Shown: positions 12,571 to 25,500 of the stretch, in pieces
Layout of the letters: the number at the start of each line of letters is the position of its first letter
How positions within the stretch are numbered: the first letter of the stretch is position 1
DNA from: Oxyruncus cristatus
Lineage: Eukaryota > Chordata > Aves > Passeriformes > Cotingidae
DNA: 64,000 nt
NCBI GenBank assembly: GCA_013399855.1
Contig: VXAY01005875.1
Location: 1 to 64,000, forward strand
Direction of reading: 5' to 3'
The notes under the pieces: generated by a model
Told to the model about the DNA's origin: nothing
The model's database searches: none
Seen by the model: the letters and a program-made list of their open reading frames with translations, nothing else
Position numbers and translations under genes: made by a program

Positions 12571-13542
12571 ATGGGGAACGCGGAGAGCCAGAGCGTGGAG
12601 CACGCCTTCTTTGGGGACAAGCACACTAGCCTGGGCCGCAAGCACACCTCCCGCTCCCTGCGCCTCTCCAACAAAGCCTCGCGCCGCTCCCGCCATGCCT
12701 CCTCCGGCAAAATCATCCACCGCAACTCGGAGGTGAGCACCCGCTCCAGCAGCACGCCCAGCATCCCCCAGTCCCTGGCGGAGAACGGCCTGGAGCCCTT
12801 CGCCCCGGAGGCCAACCTGGAGGACTTCGGGAGCCCCATGTGGGTGGACCGTGTGGACATGGGCCTGCGGCCCGTGTCCTACCACACCGACTCGTCGGTG
12901 ACGCCCAGCGTGGACAGCAGCACCGTCCTCACGGCCGCCTCTGTGCAGAGCATGCCCGACTCGGAGGAGAGCAGGCTCTACGGGGACGAGCCGCCCTTCC
13001 TGGCGGAGAGCAACGGCAGGGGACACCGGTACACGGCCAACGGGACCAGCTTCATGGACACGGCCAGCTTCAAGAAGAAGCGCTCCAAGTCCGCCGACAT
13101 CTGGCGCGAGGACAGCCTGGAGTTTTCACTCTCCGACCTCAGCCAGGAGCACTTGACGAGCAACGAGGAGATCCTGGGCTTGGCCGAGGAGAAGGACGCC
13201 GAGGCCGCCCCGGGCACGGAGGCTGGGGGCAGCCCCCAGGCCCTGGTCACCTGCCAACGTGCCAACTCCATGAGTGACTTGTACTCCTCCAAGACCTCGG
13301 GTGCTGCCATGAACGGGGGCCCGCGGAATGCCTTCGGAGGGTACTGCCGGAACCTGTTGTCCGACATCCCGGACATGGGGAGCCATAAGATGGCCTCAGT
13401 CACCGCCGAGGATGCGCCTTCTTCCTACAGCAACTACAACACGCTGCCCTGCAGGAAGTCACATTGCCTCTCCGAGGGGGCCACCAACCCCCAGATCAGC
13501 CACAGCAGCAGCATGCAGGGCAGGAGGGCCAAAACCACTCAG
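12571..13542 (+). CDS. TIAM1: TIAM1 coding exon 1: N-terminal regulatory region, residues 1-324
   Basis: The exon begins after the AG at 12558-12559, so 11 untranslated bases precede the ATG at 12571, which sits in a strong context (gcc ATG G). The protein starts MGNAES, fitting the N-myristoylation rule (Gly2, Ser6); TIAM1 is known to be myristoylated. The region is serine and threonine rich, low in hydrophobic residues and probably disordered, typical of the PEST-rich TIAM1 N terminus that controls stability. Well-recognised stretches include [20 protein letters not shown], a tract of serines near residue 55, and [20 protein letters not shown] near residue 170. An extra in-frame ATG at 12538 lies 5' of the splice acceptor, inside the intron, and is not the start. 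The donor is CAG|GTAAGG, phase 0. The exon is far richer in CpG than the introns around it. Confidence 0.98.
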
Positions 13543-16500
13543 GTAAGGCACTTTTCTCCTGTGATGTGGCATTTGCTGAGCTGGGTCTGTAGAGAAAAGG
13601 TTTTCCAGGTTCTCCCAGGCTCTGTTTAACACTGCCTTTCCAAGAAGAGGGCTGTTTCCAGGAGGGAGCTGAACTAGCCAATCTGCAGAGCTGTCTTGAG
13701 CCCATCACTGCTTCCTTCCTTATTTGCAGCTCTCTTTGGGCCTTTTCCACTCTCTGCTGCCTCTGGAAAAGATAAATCTGCATTGGCCAGCTAAAGAATT
13801 TCCTGCCTGCTTTGCAGTGCTGACAGTGCCTTTTTCCCCAGGATAGCTGTCAAAATGCATCACTCCACTGCGGAGCTTGTGCGTGTTGTGTCCCCCATCT
13901 GCCCTCCCTGCCCTGTCACCCTCCCCTGCCAGCACCCTGTGAGCACTCGTGCCTGGAGGCAAAGAAATCCGTGAGTGTTTCCCTTCCTCTCTGTAGTAAA
14001 CACTGGCTGGGCTGAAATGTCACTCTTCCAATTAGCTGACATTCACATGTGTGCAAAACGTCACCCCGAAACAGTGCTGTCCCCGCACAGGGGGCTGCTG
14101 TAAACTGAGAAATGGTGGGGGATGGAGATGAAGGGAGAAGATGCAGCTTCTCCATGTCAGGAAGGACGTTGTGCCCTCATCCTTCCAACAGACAGCACAG
14201 AGCCAAGAGGAGCTTTGCTGTCGGGTGCCCTAACACCACTCCTGTGATTTGGGATTTCACTATTAGTTGCCCCACTTTTCTTGGCCTGGTGGAGTTACAC
14301 AGCACCACAAACAGTGGTTCTGCTGGGCAGATCAGTGGCAGAGAGGGGGGAGAAAGCAGACACCAGGAGAGAGGAGCCTGTGCCCCCACCTCAGCTGGCA
14401 CTGACTCGTGGGAGCTGCTGGGATGGGGTTGCTGGGTGACTTCCTGGCTGTGCTTGATGTGTGGAGATGCTCTGCTTCTGAGTACAAAAATGACGTGCTT
14501 CCAAAGCAGCTCTTGGTTTTCGGAGGTAAAACCCCTTGGTGCACCAGCAGGATAAAAACCAAAACGACAACAACAAGCAAAAAAAAAAAAAAAAGAAAAA
14601 AAGATGTTATTGGCAGCCTTGGAGGTAACAGCTTTTGTGGAGATTGTTAGGTGCAACTGCTGCCTCCAGCCTGCTTTCAAGAAAAGGAAACAGTGTTGGT
14701 GGTGAATAGCAAAGCATTTGTTTTTTGTCTTCTTGGTGCCTGTCCTGGCATTTAGAAGATTCCTCTGAGGCAGGTAGTGAAAGTCGTGAATTTAAGTAGT
14801 ATTTTGTGAGGCCTCAGCCATGCCTAGGGAAATAATTTTGTGGGGCTGGTTTCGCTAGATGTATCTCTCCTGAGACTGCAGACAGTGGCTATAAGGAGTC
14901 TCAGCAGTGATTATTACCACGGATAAATTCAACAAAATTAAAGCTTTGGAAAGGTCAAAATTCCTCCTCCCAAGTCTTTAATCCCAGCAGCATCCAGTAA
15001 GTATAAGATTCTTGTCAGCAGTGAAGTCATGTCAGCCCAAGCCTCCCTTTAGCAAGCTTAGGGAAATGACTGTCGTTATGTGTTTGATAGAGTGAAAAGG
15101 AAGTCCAAATTTGCACACAAAGTGAAAGGAGTAGTTCCTTGGTAAACCTGCTGAGGTGGCTTTGGAGGGAAGTGACCAACTTGTGTCTGTGCCAGGTCCC
15201 CAGTCCAACAGTCTCTCAGCGCTTTCCTCCTCTTTACTTATCACCCCTGTGTGAAGTGGAGAGTGATGGTGGTGGGAGCTGAGGCTGCAGAGCTGAAGGC
15301 CTTGCTGCTTTGCTGTTAATGTGCTCCTTGGCACTGTGTTGACACCTTTTGGGGAATTTTATTTCTCTCTGCCTCCCAGACTTTCAGCACTTTCTCCATG
15401 AGCTTCACACTCTCGCTGACCACGCTGAGCAGTGCCCCAGAGCCTGCCGTGTGTGTCGTCAGGCTGTAGAACCATTCACGCTACAGAAACAATTCAGTGG
15501 ACTGAGGCCAAATCTTTCGTGTTTTTACCAGCCTTTTGAACTGCCTCCCCCATCCCAATGCCACAAAATAGGAGTTATGTCTTAGGGCCATAGAGGCACC
15601 ACACAAAGGTGACCCAGGGCCAAGTGTAATGTGGTGCTGGACACGGTTTTCCCTTCTGGCCACTGGGCCAGTGACCTGTCACTTCTCTGTGGTGTTACAG
15701 TGCAGAGGTAACCTCATGGAGCCTCAAAGCCAGGGGTGAGGTTTCTGCCCAGACCCCTGTTGCCAGTCCTCACAAGAATTTGGGGTTGGGTTAGCCAGTG
15801 GGATGGTTTTTTTCAGCTTTTGGAAATCTAATTTTTTAGCCTCAGCTGCCCTGGAAGGTCCTGATGGTCACTTGTAGGTGTCTTTTGACTAGTCTAGTTC
15901 TGTACATCACCATAGTTTCTATATGTTAAATTCACTGGAAGTTGTGACCAACTGTATTTTTTGTGCCGTGCTGACCACTGAAAAAATTCATCCTGGAATG
16001 CGTCACAGAAACAAGGTGCCAGAATCACGGCTGTACATGTTTAGTTCTAATGCGTTATCCATGGGTTCTTTGCAAGTACGTGGTTTACATAAAAAGGGGA
16101 AAAAACCCCACCCCAAAACACAGCAGAAAATTTCTCCCTTCCAAATTTAAACCTTAAATTGAATGGTGGGAGTCACTCTCCACTAATTGAGGGGAGCTTT
16201 ATGGAGAGATAATTATATTCAATGTGCACAAGCGATTAGTGCTCACAGGGTGGCTCTGGGGCACCCACGCAGCAGCTCTGCTTTTCCTAACACTTTAACA
16301 TTAAGGATTCGGATCTGCTGAGCGAGACTTCCCGGAGAGCTCTGCTGGGATCATGTTGGGCTTTCGGAGCTGATGTGATGTAGGTGGAAAGGGCTTAATT
16401 GGCTGACATTTTCATCCATTTTTGTTTTAAGGGAGACAAGCACCGGTTGGATACAGTTTGTTCCGTCTGTGGGCTGTGAGATCCCCAGGATCCAACAGCC

Positions 16501-19500
16501 TGTTTGTTGGGATCCAGATTTTGTGAAGTGGCCCTGTTGTGTCCTGTTTGTAGCTAAACATCTGCCTGCAGGAGGCTCCTTCTTCCTCCTCCTCCTCCTG
16601 ATAGATGTAAGATGTAGAGACAAATGTAACCCACTGCTTCCCTGCTGTTATGAGCCCTAATCGAAGTTTTAAGAAGGGAATTTGCCCGGAGAAGCTGTGG
16701 CTGCCCCATCCCTGGAAGTGTTCCAGGCCTGGTTGGATGGGGTTTGGAGCAACCTGGTCTAGTGGAAAGTGTCCCTGCCCATGGCAGGGGGTGGAATTGG
16801 ATGGTCTTTAAGGTATCTTCCAACCCAAACCCTTTTATGGTTCTTGAATTAGGGGATGGGAACATTGAGATACAGTTTTGTGCCACTTCCCAAGCCTGTC
16901 TTGCCACCTCCTTATTCCATTCTACGTCTGTGGGAGACTGATGGTGTTTTACAGGTGTTTTTAGAGCATGGTGAGGAGCTTGTGTGCTGTAAAATCCAGT
17001 GGCCAAAACATTTTCCTGTGGTCCCCTCTCACAAGGAGGATGGCTCATTCCTCTCTGAGCTTTTTGATTTCCTCTGGAAAGCTCGATTCCAGTGTTCCCA
17101 TGGGGCACTCCAGTTTGTTTACCAGGACTTTTGAGAAGGAGCAGCAGCTCTGTAGGGAAAGCAAAGGTTTTGTTACCGTGTCCAGTGCAGGGTTAGTTGT
17201 GAAACTGAGAAAGGAGAAAGGGAACAAACTTCCTGCCCGACTGACTTGGAAACTGCGCCGGCTTCAGCGCCAGCCCCAGGCTGTGTCCTTGGCGTTTTAA
17301 ATCCCCTTTTGTCCAATTTTCTTCAAATTTATTACTATTTTTAGGCCTCTCTAGGTAGCCTGAAGGAATTTGGGATTCTCAAACCTTAAAAAAAAAAAAA
17401 AAATCCTACATAAAAAAAATTTTGCAGAATATGCAGGAGATGAAACCAAGGGGTTTGTGGGAATTAGATCAGGGTATACAAAGAAACACGTCTAAAATTA
17501 GACAATCTTTCCAGTCCATATTATTTTCTTACTATCTCAGGGAATTTTGTAACAGGTTATAGTGTCCCATTACGGTCCATAGGGTGGCTGAACTCCAGAG
17601 AGGTGGTACTTGGATTTAAGTTGTGTAAAACTTTTTCACAAAATGGTTTTGTGGCATAGAGGGTGTCACCTCAACATGTACAAGGACCACATGAGGTCAG
17701 TCCCATGAAAGCATCATCCAGCCTAATACCTCCTTCCCCCACTACCAACTGCCCAGGAAAAGAAAGGAAGAAAGAAACTGGGAGAGTATGGGCTGAACTT
17801 TCCTTCAGGGCAGAAGACTGGAGATTTGAGCTTCCTGTGCAAGGAATGCATCCAAGGCTGTTGGGTTGACCTGTCCCCTATGAATTCTCTTTTCTGAAAT
17901 AATTTTCTGCTCCTGGCTTCCCCTGCATCCTGTTCAGTCTCTGCAGAGCACTTGTGACCTTCCAGCCTGCTCTTACAGCCCTCCTTGGCCATGGCTTTTC
18001 CAGGCAGAGCATCTCCAGCAGCTGAAGCTCTGCTCCTGTTAAAGTAGTCCTGTCTGTAGTCTGGAAAACATGGCTGTTTTCAACCTCACTGTGATTCCTA
18101 ATCAGACTGACACAGACCTTTAATCTTAGTTGTTTGAATCCAGATGGAACCACGGAAAGAAATACAGACAAAGTTGTGCATCATTAAATGATAATTAATG
18201 ACACGTATGTTAGTAAGTAGCTAAAATCGAGATGCTCCCGGTTTGCAGCTGCAGTGTGGATGCCACTGATTCCAGCCCCTGTGCCTTTCAGAGGTTGTTC
18301 CCAAGGTCTCAGATGCAGCCTGAGCCAGATATCCCAGAAGCTGGAGATCTGTGAGTGGGAAGGTTTGGCTCAGGTGGCTCGAGGGGCTGAATCCCCCCGG
18401 GGAGCAAAGGTCACTGTGCTGAGCCTCCAGGCAAACAGCCCCGTTAAACCCAAATATCTCTGCCTCCAACCACGAGCCACAGCGCTCCCAGGGGAAGGAA
18501 GGGCTGGGAATGGGCTGGGGCAAGGGGAAACCACATGCTTTTGTGGCAGCCCTAGCTTGCACCAATGTGAACTGCTTGTGAATCCACATCTTGGGTGCTG
18601 GTGTGGTGGGTCTGAGTGACCAGCCCCGCCCCGTTTAAAGTCTAGACCAAACAGCCTGGCTGACTGGAAGTGGATTCAGGGTGAGCCTGGAGGAAGGTCT
18701 TCCCTGCTCTGTCACTGGGCTGCCCTTCCCACATGGGGGAGATTAGATCAGGTATTTCCTCTTCAAGGTATTTTAAAGCAAATAGTCACTCCCTTCAGAG
18801 CACACAACTCTGCCCCAATATTTTCAGGAAAAGGAGCATGTGAAAATTGGTGTTTTGGTCTTCACTGGCAAATATTTTGATACTCCTTTCAAAGATCTTA
18901 ATTTGTTTTTCTTCCTTCGCTCTTGGTCGGAAGCCAAGGGAAAGAAATTCACCACTCCTGATATTTGATCTAGTTCTGTTCAGGCATGGGCTGTTTTTAA
19001 ACAGTAGTACTTTGTCATTTATACATCTGAAGTGCTCATGCCATTGGCAATAATTGTATTCTCAGTAAAGTTATATACACTGCATGTTTTCAGTTTCAAG
19101 TATTTTGCACTCAAAAATCATGGACAGGTTGTCCCAGCTGCTTGTTTGCTGGGCTGTGCTTACTGATGCAATTTGCAGGAGGGATCCTTTCCAGTGAAGT
19201 GCTCCATCAAAATGTTTCTTCCCAGAGAGCTTCAGCATGTGATCCTGTGACTAGTTATCATCCCAGATGACAGGCATTTCCCTGTTCCCCTAAATTGGAT
19301 GGTTGTTCAGGTGAACTCCTCCCAGATATGTTTGGATTTCTAGCTGCTGTTCTAGTAGCCCCTTTCCCATTTCTGCCCTCTCTGTCACATTTCTCAGGAA
19401 GATTTGCCTCTCCTTGGCTTCAGTGAACAAAAATAACCTAACCCTGTTAGGACTTGATTCTCCTTCATGGAAGTATCTACTTTGGATCTCCACCTTGGAG

Positions 19501-22500
19501 AGAAGGGTGAAGCTGTCACATGCATTTCCCTGCAGCTTTGTGGGGGGCAGTTTCATTTTCAGCCCTTTCTATCTCACAGCTCCGGGACTGTACTTTCCTG
19601 ACTGCTTACAGGAGTCCCTGATTTACTTTTTAGGACATCTAAGTCAGGTAAGAAAACCGGGCTCCTTGGAGAGGAATGGATACTGCCATATTTGAGTATC
19701 TGCTGAGTGCCTGGCACCTTGTGTGTCCTTCCGTGGTGCCAAATTACACCGTCCAGTACTCATCAAGACAAGTTCACAAAGGAATCCTGGAACCAAATCC
19801 ATTGAAATCCATGCCTTAAGATGTTCCCAGCACTTATTGCCCAGAAACCTGTGACTGTGGTTCATCCTTTTGTAGTAAGACTGAAGCTCATTGCTAGGAG
19901 AAGTATCCAGAGGTCTGGGCTATGACCTTTTTAGTATGGAACAAAGTTGATTTCAGAGAACCATGACCCAAACCTGCTTGCTTATTAAACCCCTCTGAGC
20001 AGCTCTAATGTCACATTTGTTTATTTTGTTTCTTTCTTGATCTAAAGAGCTGTCGTCCAGTGCAGTGAGTGCACGGAAGTGGGAACCAAAGCTGCTTGTA
20101 CATATCAGTATCCCATCTCCTTGAATTCCCAAACAAACCCACCATCTCAGCCTGGTGTCCACATACAAATTGGAGTTGGCTTGTAGCTGTGCCTCGCTTG
20201 ACTTGGGAGCCCTCCTGGGAGGTGTAAACAACCTGACCAATCCAACAGCACAGGAGCTGCTTTTGTGTTTCTCCACTGCAGCTTTAAAACCCACTCAGGT
20301 TTCAGTTCAACCCATTTCTCCCACTCAGGTTTCAATTGCAATTTATGATTTGTTTTTGCTTCTTGTTATGTTTTGCCTCTTTTCAAGACAGATTAATCTC
20401 CTCATGCATTACCAGGTGCTCATGTGACTGTGGAGAAAGGATTTAATTTGGATTTTCAGCAAGCCATTCCTTGACCAGCAAATGATGGTGGAGTCAGTAC
20501 TGAAGAGAAAGGAAAAACGCTTATCAGGCCAATCTTCTTGTACATGGGAGCTTCAAAGGGACACAGTCACATAAAAGCATGCAAACCATCAGGCTGCTCA
20601 CCCATTTGAAATGGATCCTGTGGTTCTTGCCTAAGGAGCAGCCAGACAGGTTGTGTGCAATCTCAGGCTCTTGCTGAGCCATGAGCACCTGATTGCTCTG
20701 TTGCTAAACAGGACAGGGAACAAAGGATATGCATCCTCTTGGAGGGACCCCCTTCCAAGGGAAAACCCCACTCAGTCCTACTTTTAATCTAATCATTAAT
20801 TTAGAAAGAAGTATTAACCACATAAGGAGCTGTTTATATTATGGAAGTAAGATTTTTTTCCCTGCTAAATCAGCCCCCAAGTGCCCACGAATCACTGCTG
20901 TCAGTGGGGCAGGAGAAAGTGGTTCACCAAGGCACTTCAGTAGTGTGTGTGCAGCAGGGCTGCTGGTGGGAAGTTTGGGAAGTGCACTGGTGTATTGCAA
21001 GTGCTCTGAATGTGTCCAGTCATGAGCCAGAGAGTTTGGCAAGGCTTATCCCATCCAGTGGTCTCTTGCTAGCAGAGGCCAGCACCAAATATGTTCAACA
21101 AGGGGACAAAGACACTTGGAACATGCCCCATAACTTTTCTCCTGGTTTTTCCTAGCTGAAAGTAGGCATTTTTTTCCTAAAGCAAAAGGTTTTTTCCACC
21201 CTGTATATCTTCTAAATCTAGCAAAAAATATTTAACAAATGTTATGTAGCAGTTGGACTCGATGATCCCGATGGTTCCCTTCCAACTCAGCATATTTTAT
21301 GATTCTGTACAGCGTATGAGTATCACGTGAGCATGCAAAAGCTACAACACCGAGTACATTAGCCTGATGTAGCTTGCATTACAGCTTCATTCCCCACTGG
21401 CTTGTTTTGCCTGAAACCCAGTGTTTATGTGGAGAAAACACCTATATTTAAGTGGGTTGCTAATTCTTCCACTAGCATTTTACCCAGTTGGTTCATCAGT
21501 TAAATTGTTTTCTGCAATTTGATGGGGCTGTGATAACTCATTCCAGTTCATTTCACTCGGATGCTCCAGGGGCTCTGGGAGATGCCCTGGCACGTGGCCT
21601 GATTGCTGGGCCTCACTGTGCTCTTGTTGGTAACAATGGCACCATTCAGATTCTTCCTGGCATTGGGCATTCCCACCTTTCCCTTCATCCCTGTCTGCTG
21701 AGCCTGCTTTTATAAACCCTGGGCACCCACAGCTGATATGGTGGCACTGCCAGTGTAAGGAGTGGTGCTGCTCTGTCTCCTTCAGGAGCAGGGGGGATCC
21801 CAGATCCTGGTGGGAGCTGTGCTACCCAATCTCCCCATCTCATCACAGTCCCAGAGCCTGGTTAGTTCCCTCCTCGAGCCAGTGGTCTCGACGTGCCTCT
21901 CTCCCTGCTCTCCACAGAGCAATCTTCACTTGGAGCAACAAAGCCCCTGTTTATTCCGTCTGTTGTCCCCATGGACTGAGACCTGCTGTGTCTGCAAAAT
22001 GCCAAGACCTGCTGTTCCCATGGCTTCCCCCATCTCTGTGTCTTGGAGGAAGTGTGCTTTCTTTTCTTTGCTGCATGCTTTCTGCTTGGTGTGACCGATG
22101 GAATGATCTCCACCTCCCCCTTGCTTTGCCCCCTTGCCCTCTCGGGGCCGACACTGAGGAAACACCAGTGGAAAGGGTGTTCCACAGGTTTTGGTTCCAA
22201 CCCGGTTCCAACCCGGAATGATCTCTCTGGACAAAAATATTCCTCTGTGTGGGGACAGCTGCTTGCCAGCCTGACGGTACAAAACAAGGTCTCTGTCAAG
22301 GTGCAAAATATCAGGGGCAGTGTCCTCGCTGGGATTTTAAACCAGTGGAATGAAGCAGAGCTCCTCGATGGCAGCAATGCCAGTGCTGGTGATTTGTTAT
22401 AATGTGGGTACAGTGCCCCAAACCACGGGTGTCAGGAATGTGCATTCTGCTCTCTTCAGCTGTCTCCCAGCTCCTGTGATGTGCCTGGCACATGCCATCA

Positions 22501-25500
22501 TGCTGGAGAGCTGCAGGGCACTGGGCAGGGGTCAGAGGGGTGAGCAGTGAAGGCTGAGCTGTGGCTGTAGTTCAGCCTCGGCAGTCTTTGCCTAGAAACT
22601 CCTCCTGCACAGCAGTGAAAAGCCTGTTGGGTTAGCAAGCCCTTGTGGTGCAACCCATCCTGGACCTGGAATAAGTCTTCCTTGGAGGAGGGAGGTGTTG
22701 CTGTTGCCTGTGGGGCTCTTTGAGAACCTGAGCAGGAAATGTGAGTAGTTTTTAAATAGCTCTCATCAAAGTCACACAGTGTTGGCTTTGCTTCCAGGCA
22801 GTGGCCTGTGGTGGCATTGACAGCAGGTACTTGGGTTGGACATCAAAGCTTTTGTGTCCACCCTGTTCCGGATGCTGCTGAGGCACCTCGAGTGCTGTGT
22901 CCACTTTGGGGACCCTCAGGATAAGAAGGACATTGAGAGGCTGGAGTGTGTCCAGGGAAGGGAACAGAGCTGGGGAGGGGCTGGAGCATCAGGAGTGGCT
23001 GAAGAAGCTGGGGGGGCTCAGCCTGGAGCAAAGGAGGCTCAGGGGGAACCTTCTGGCTCCTCAACTCCCTGACAGGAGGGGGGAACCGGGGGGGGGTCGG
23101 GCTCTGCTCCCAGGGAACAAGGGACAGGAGGAGAGGGAACGGCCTCCAGCTGGGCCAGGGGAGGGGCAGGTTGGACATCAGGAGGAATTTCTTCTTGGAA
23201 AGGATTGTCAGGCATTGGAAGGGGGCTGCCCAGGGAGGTGGTGGACTCTCCACCCCTGGAGGTGTCCAAGGAAGGACCGGACGGGGCACTCAGTGCTCTG
23301 GGCTGGGGGACAAGGTGGGCATTGGGCACAATGATCTGAGAGGCCTTTTTCCCACCCAAATGAAACGATTCTGTGAAATGATTCTGTGATTCCTCAGCCA
23401 CCTCACCAGCACAGAGCCATCCTGCCAGTGGTGGGAGCTGGGATGCTTAACTTCCAGCATTCTTGTTTGCCAGTGTGTGGGAGTGGTTCTGTGCCCCCAG
23501 TGATGTGTTCGTCAAACCCTGCTACGGTTTGTTCTTGGCCTGGGCCTGTTACCCCCTCAGATCCCCGTGGAAGCACAACACTGACCCTCTGTGCATTCTG
23601 CTGAACCGTCTGTTCTCAGTGTAGCACTGCGAGGCCGGGGCCGATGCTGGCGGCTCCCTGAGAGCTTTTCCTACCCTGCAATGAGAAGGAGCTGACGCTG
23701 CAGCAGGAACTCGGCACCCAGAGACCTGTGCAATGAACACTCTTAACCCTCCTGACCCCGGGCCTGACCTTGTGCCACACACACTTCCGAGCACACTGAG
23801 CTCCCTCAATGCTGCACCTCATAACTCACGAGCCCGAACAATATTGGCTCAAAACTGTGGGTTTTGAACTGTTCTGACCTTTGTGTGCTCAGACACTCCT
23901 CCTGCTGAAGGCCTTGAATGGGTTGTCCTGAAGTCTTTGACAGGGGATATTTAGGAGTGGAAGAGGGAGTGCAGGGAGCAGAGGGAGACGGGGAGCAGGG
24001 CTGCAGCATTACACTGAAAGGATCTTTTGACCCATCATTGTGGTAAAGATTATCAAGATGTTTGCAAAATGTGCCACAGTTTGAGCTCATGAGCAAATAT
24101 AAGAGTCACTCTGAGTCTTCCACCCTTGAATTTTTTTATAAATAGTCAACTGTTATGGCCATATATTAGTTACAGAGTGTAATCCCCCGTAATGGATGGG
24201 GAAACTGAGGCAACTAATGCAGGGTCTCACCAAGGTTACGTGGGAAGGCTGTGGCACGCTGGGAGCCTGCATTGCAGAACTGGGCCTGAATAGCTCTGGG
24301 GGAACTTCAGTGGTTGGAAGAATACTCTGTCTACTAAAAAGCACCAGTAAAGTTTCATGCATGCACTGCCTGACAAGATTACAAATCCTATCTCCCCCTC
24401 AGGTTGGTCGTCTGTTACAGTAGCTCTTTGTTTTCTTAAATCAACTAATTTTAATTAAAGCATGAGATATGCTTCCTAAAAGTTACATCAGCTGAGATTG
24501 TAGAATTAACTCTTTACTTTTTGTATGGCATAGAATCACAGAATGGTTTGGGGTGGAAGGGACCTTAAAGCTTATCTCATTCCAACCCCTTCCCATTCCA
24601 ACCCCTTCCACTAGACCAGGCTGCTTGGACTCGGATAGCTGTGCTCACTGAGCAGGGAAGGAAGTGCTTATTCTTCCAGCTGGGCTCCAGGTCTCCCTTG
24701 AGAGGTGGTTCTTAGGAAGAACGGGCCCATCCATTACAAATTAATGCCTTAAAAGTTGGTCAGCCTCTCCCCTCCCCTAAGGTTTCCTCATCCAGCTCTT
24801 GCTCCACAGGAGGATGGTTTCAAACAGAGCTGGTGGAGGGTTTATTTGTTTCCACAGGGCTGCTCTCAGATCCATAGAAAACTGGTGCTTGAACCAACAG
24901 CTGGAAGCTTGTTTTCTCTCAAAATAAATACTCCATTCTGCTACCTCTTCTCAGAGACTCCTTTTTTTTGACTTAGAAATCAAGCACGAGCTGCTCTTGC
25001 AGGAGAGATAGAGGCTGAAATCCCTGTTGTTTTGGCCTTATTTCTCACCTCTTTGCATCTTCTTTCCTGGCTCTCTCTTCTCCTGAGTACCTGACAAGTT
25101 TCTTTTCACTTACAGGGCTTGGCCTTCATTTGTGCTCCTTCAAAACTTGCCACAAATGTCTGTAGATACTGAGATACTGGTGATGATCCCCCTTGGGGCT
25201 GTAGCCTTGTAGCAGGGGTCAGGCTGAGTTGCCGAGCCTCCAAAACCCCAATTCAGTTGTGTTTTTTCCTGTCTTGCTCAAACTGACTGTATTTTTTCTC
25301 TTCTGATCCTTAAACTGCAAGTTCTTGGGGACCAGGAAGGCTTGGGTCTGTCACCAGGGGGTTTGGCAGGGGATATCACATGGCCTACCGTTAGGGTTTG
25401 TGATGTAGAAGTGATGCAAAACAAAAATAATCTTTAAATACATTAACCTGTCAGGATTAAAAAAAAAAAAAGTACCTTTTTAGTTACATAACTTGCAAAG

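Noticed and set aside
12379..13026. Minus-strand open frames over exon 1
   Set aside because: The + strand is clearly the coding strand (TIAM1 N terminus). The antisense frames are low-complexity translations of CpG-rich DNA.
22843..23334. Open frames of about 145 residues on both strands
   Set aside because: They are translations of a CR1 3' fragment; the proline- and glycine-rich peptides recur in the CR1 at 61060-61517. They do not correspond to the CR1 reverse transcriptase or endonuclease.
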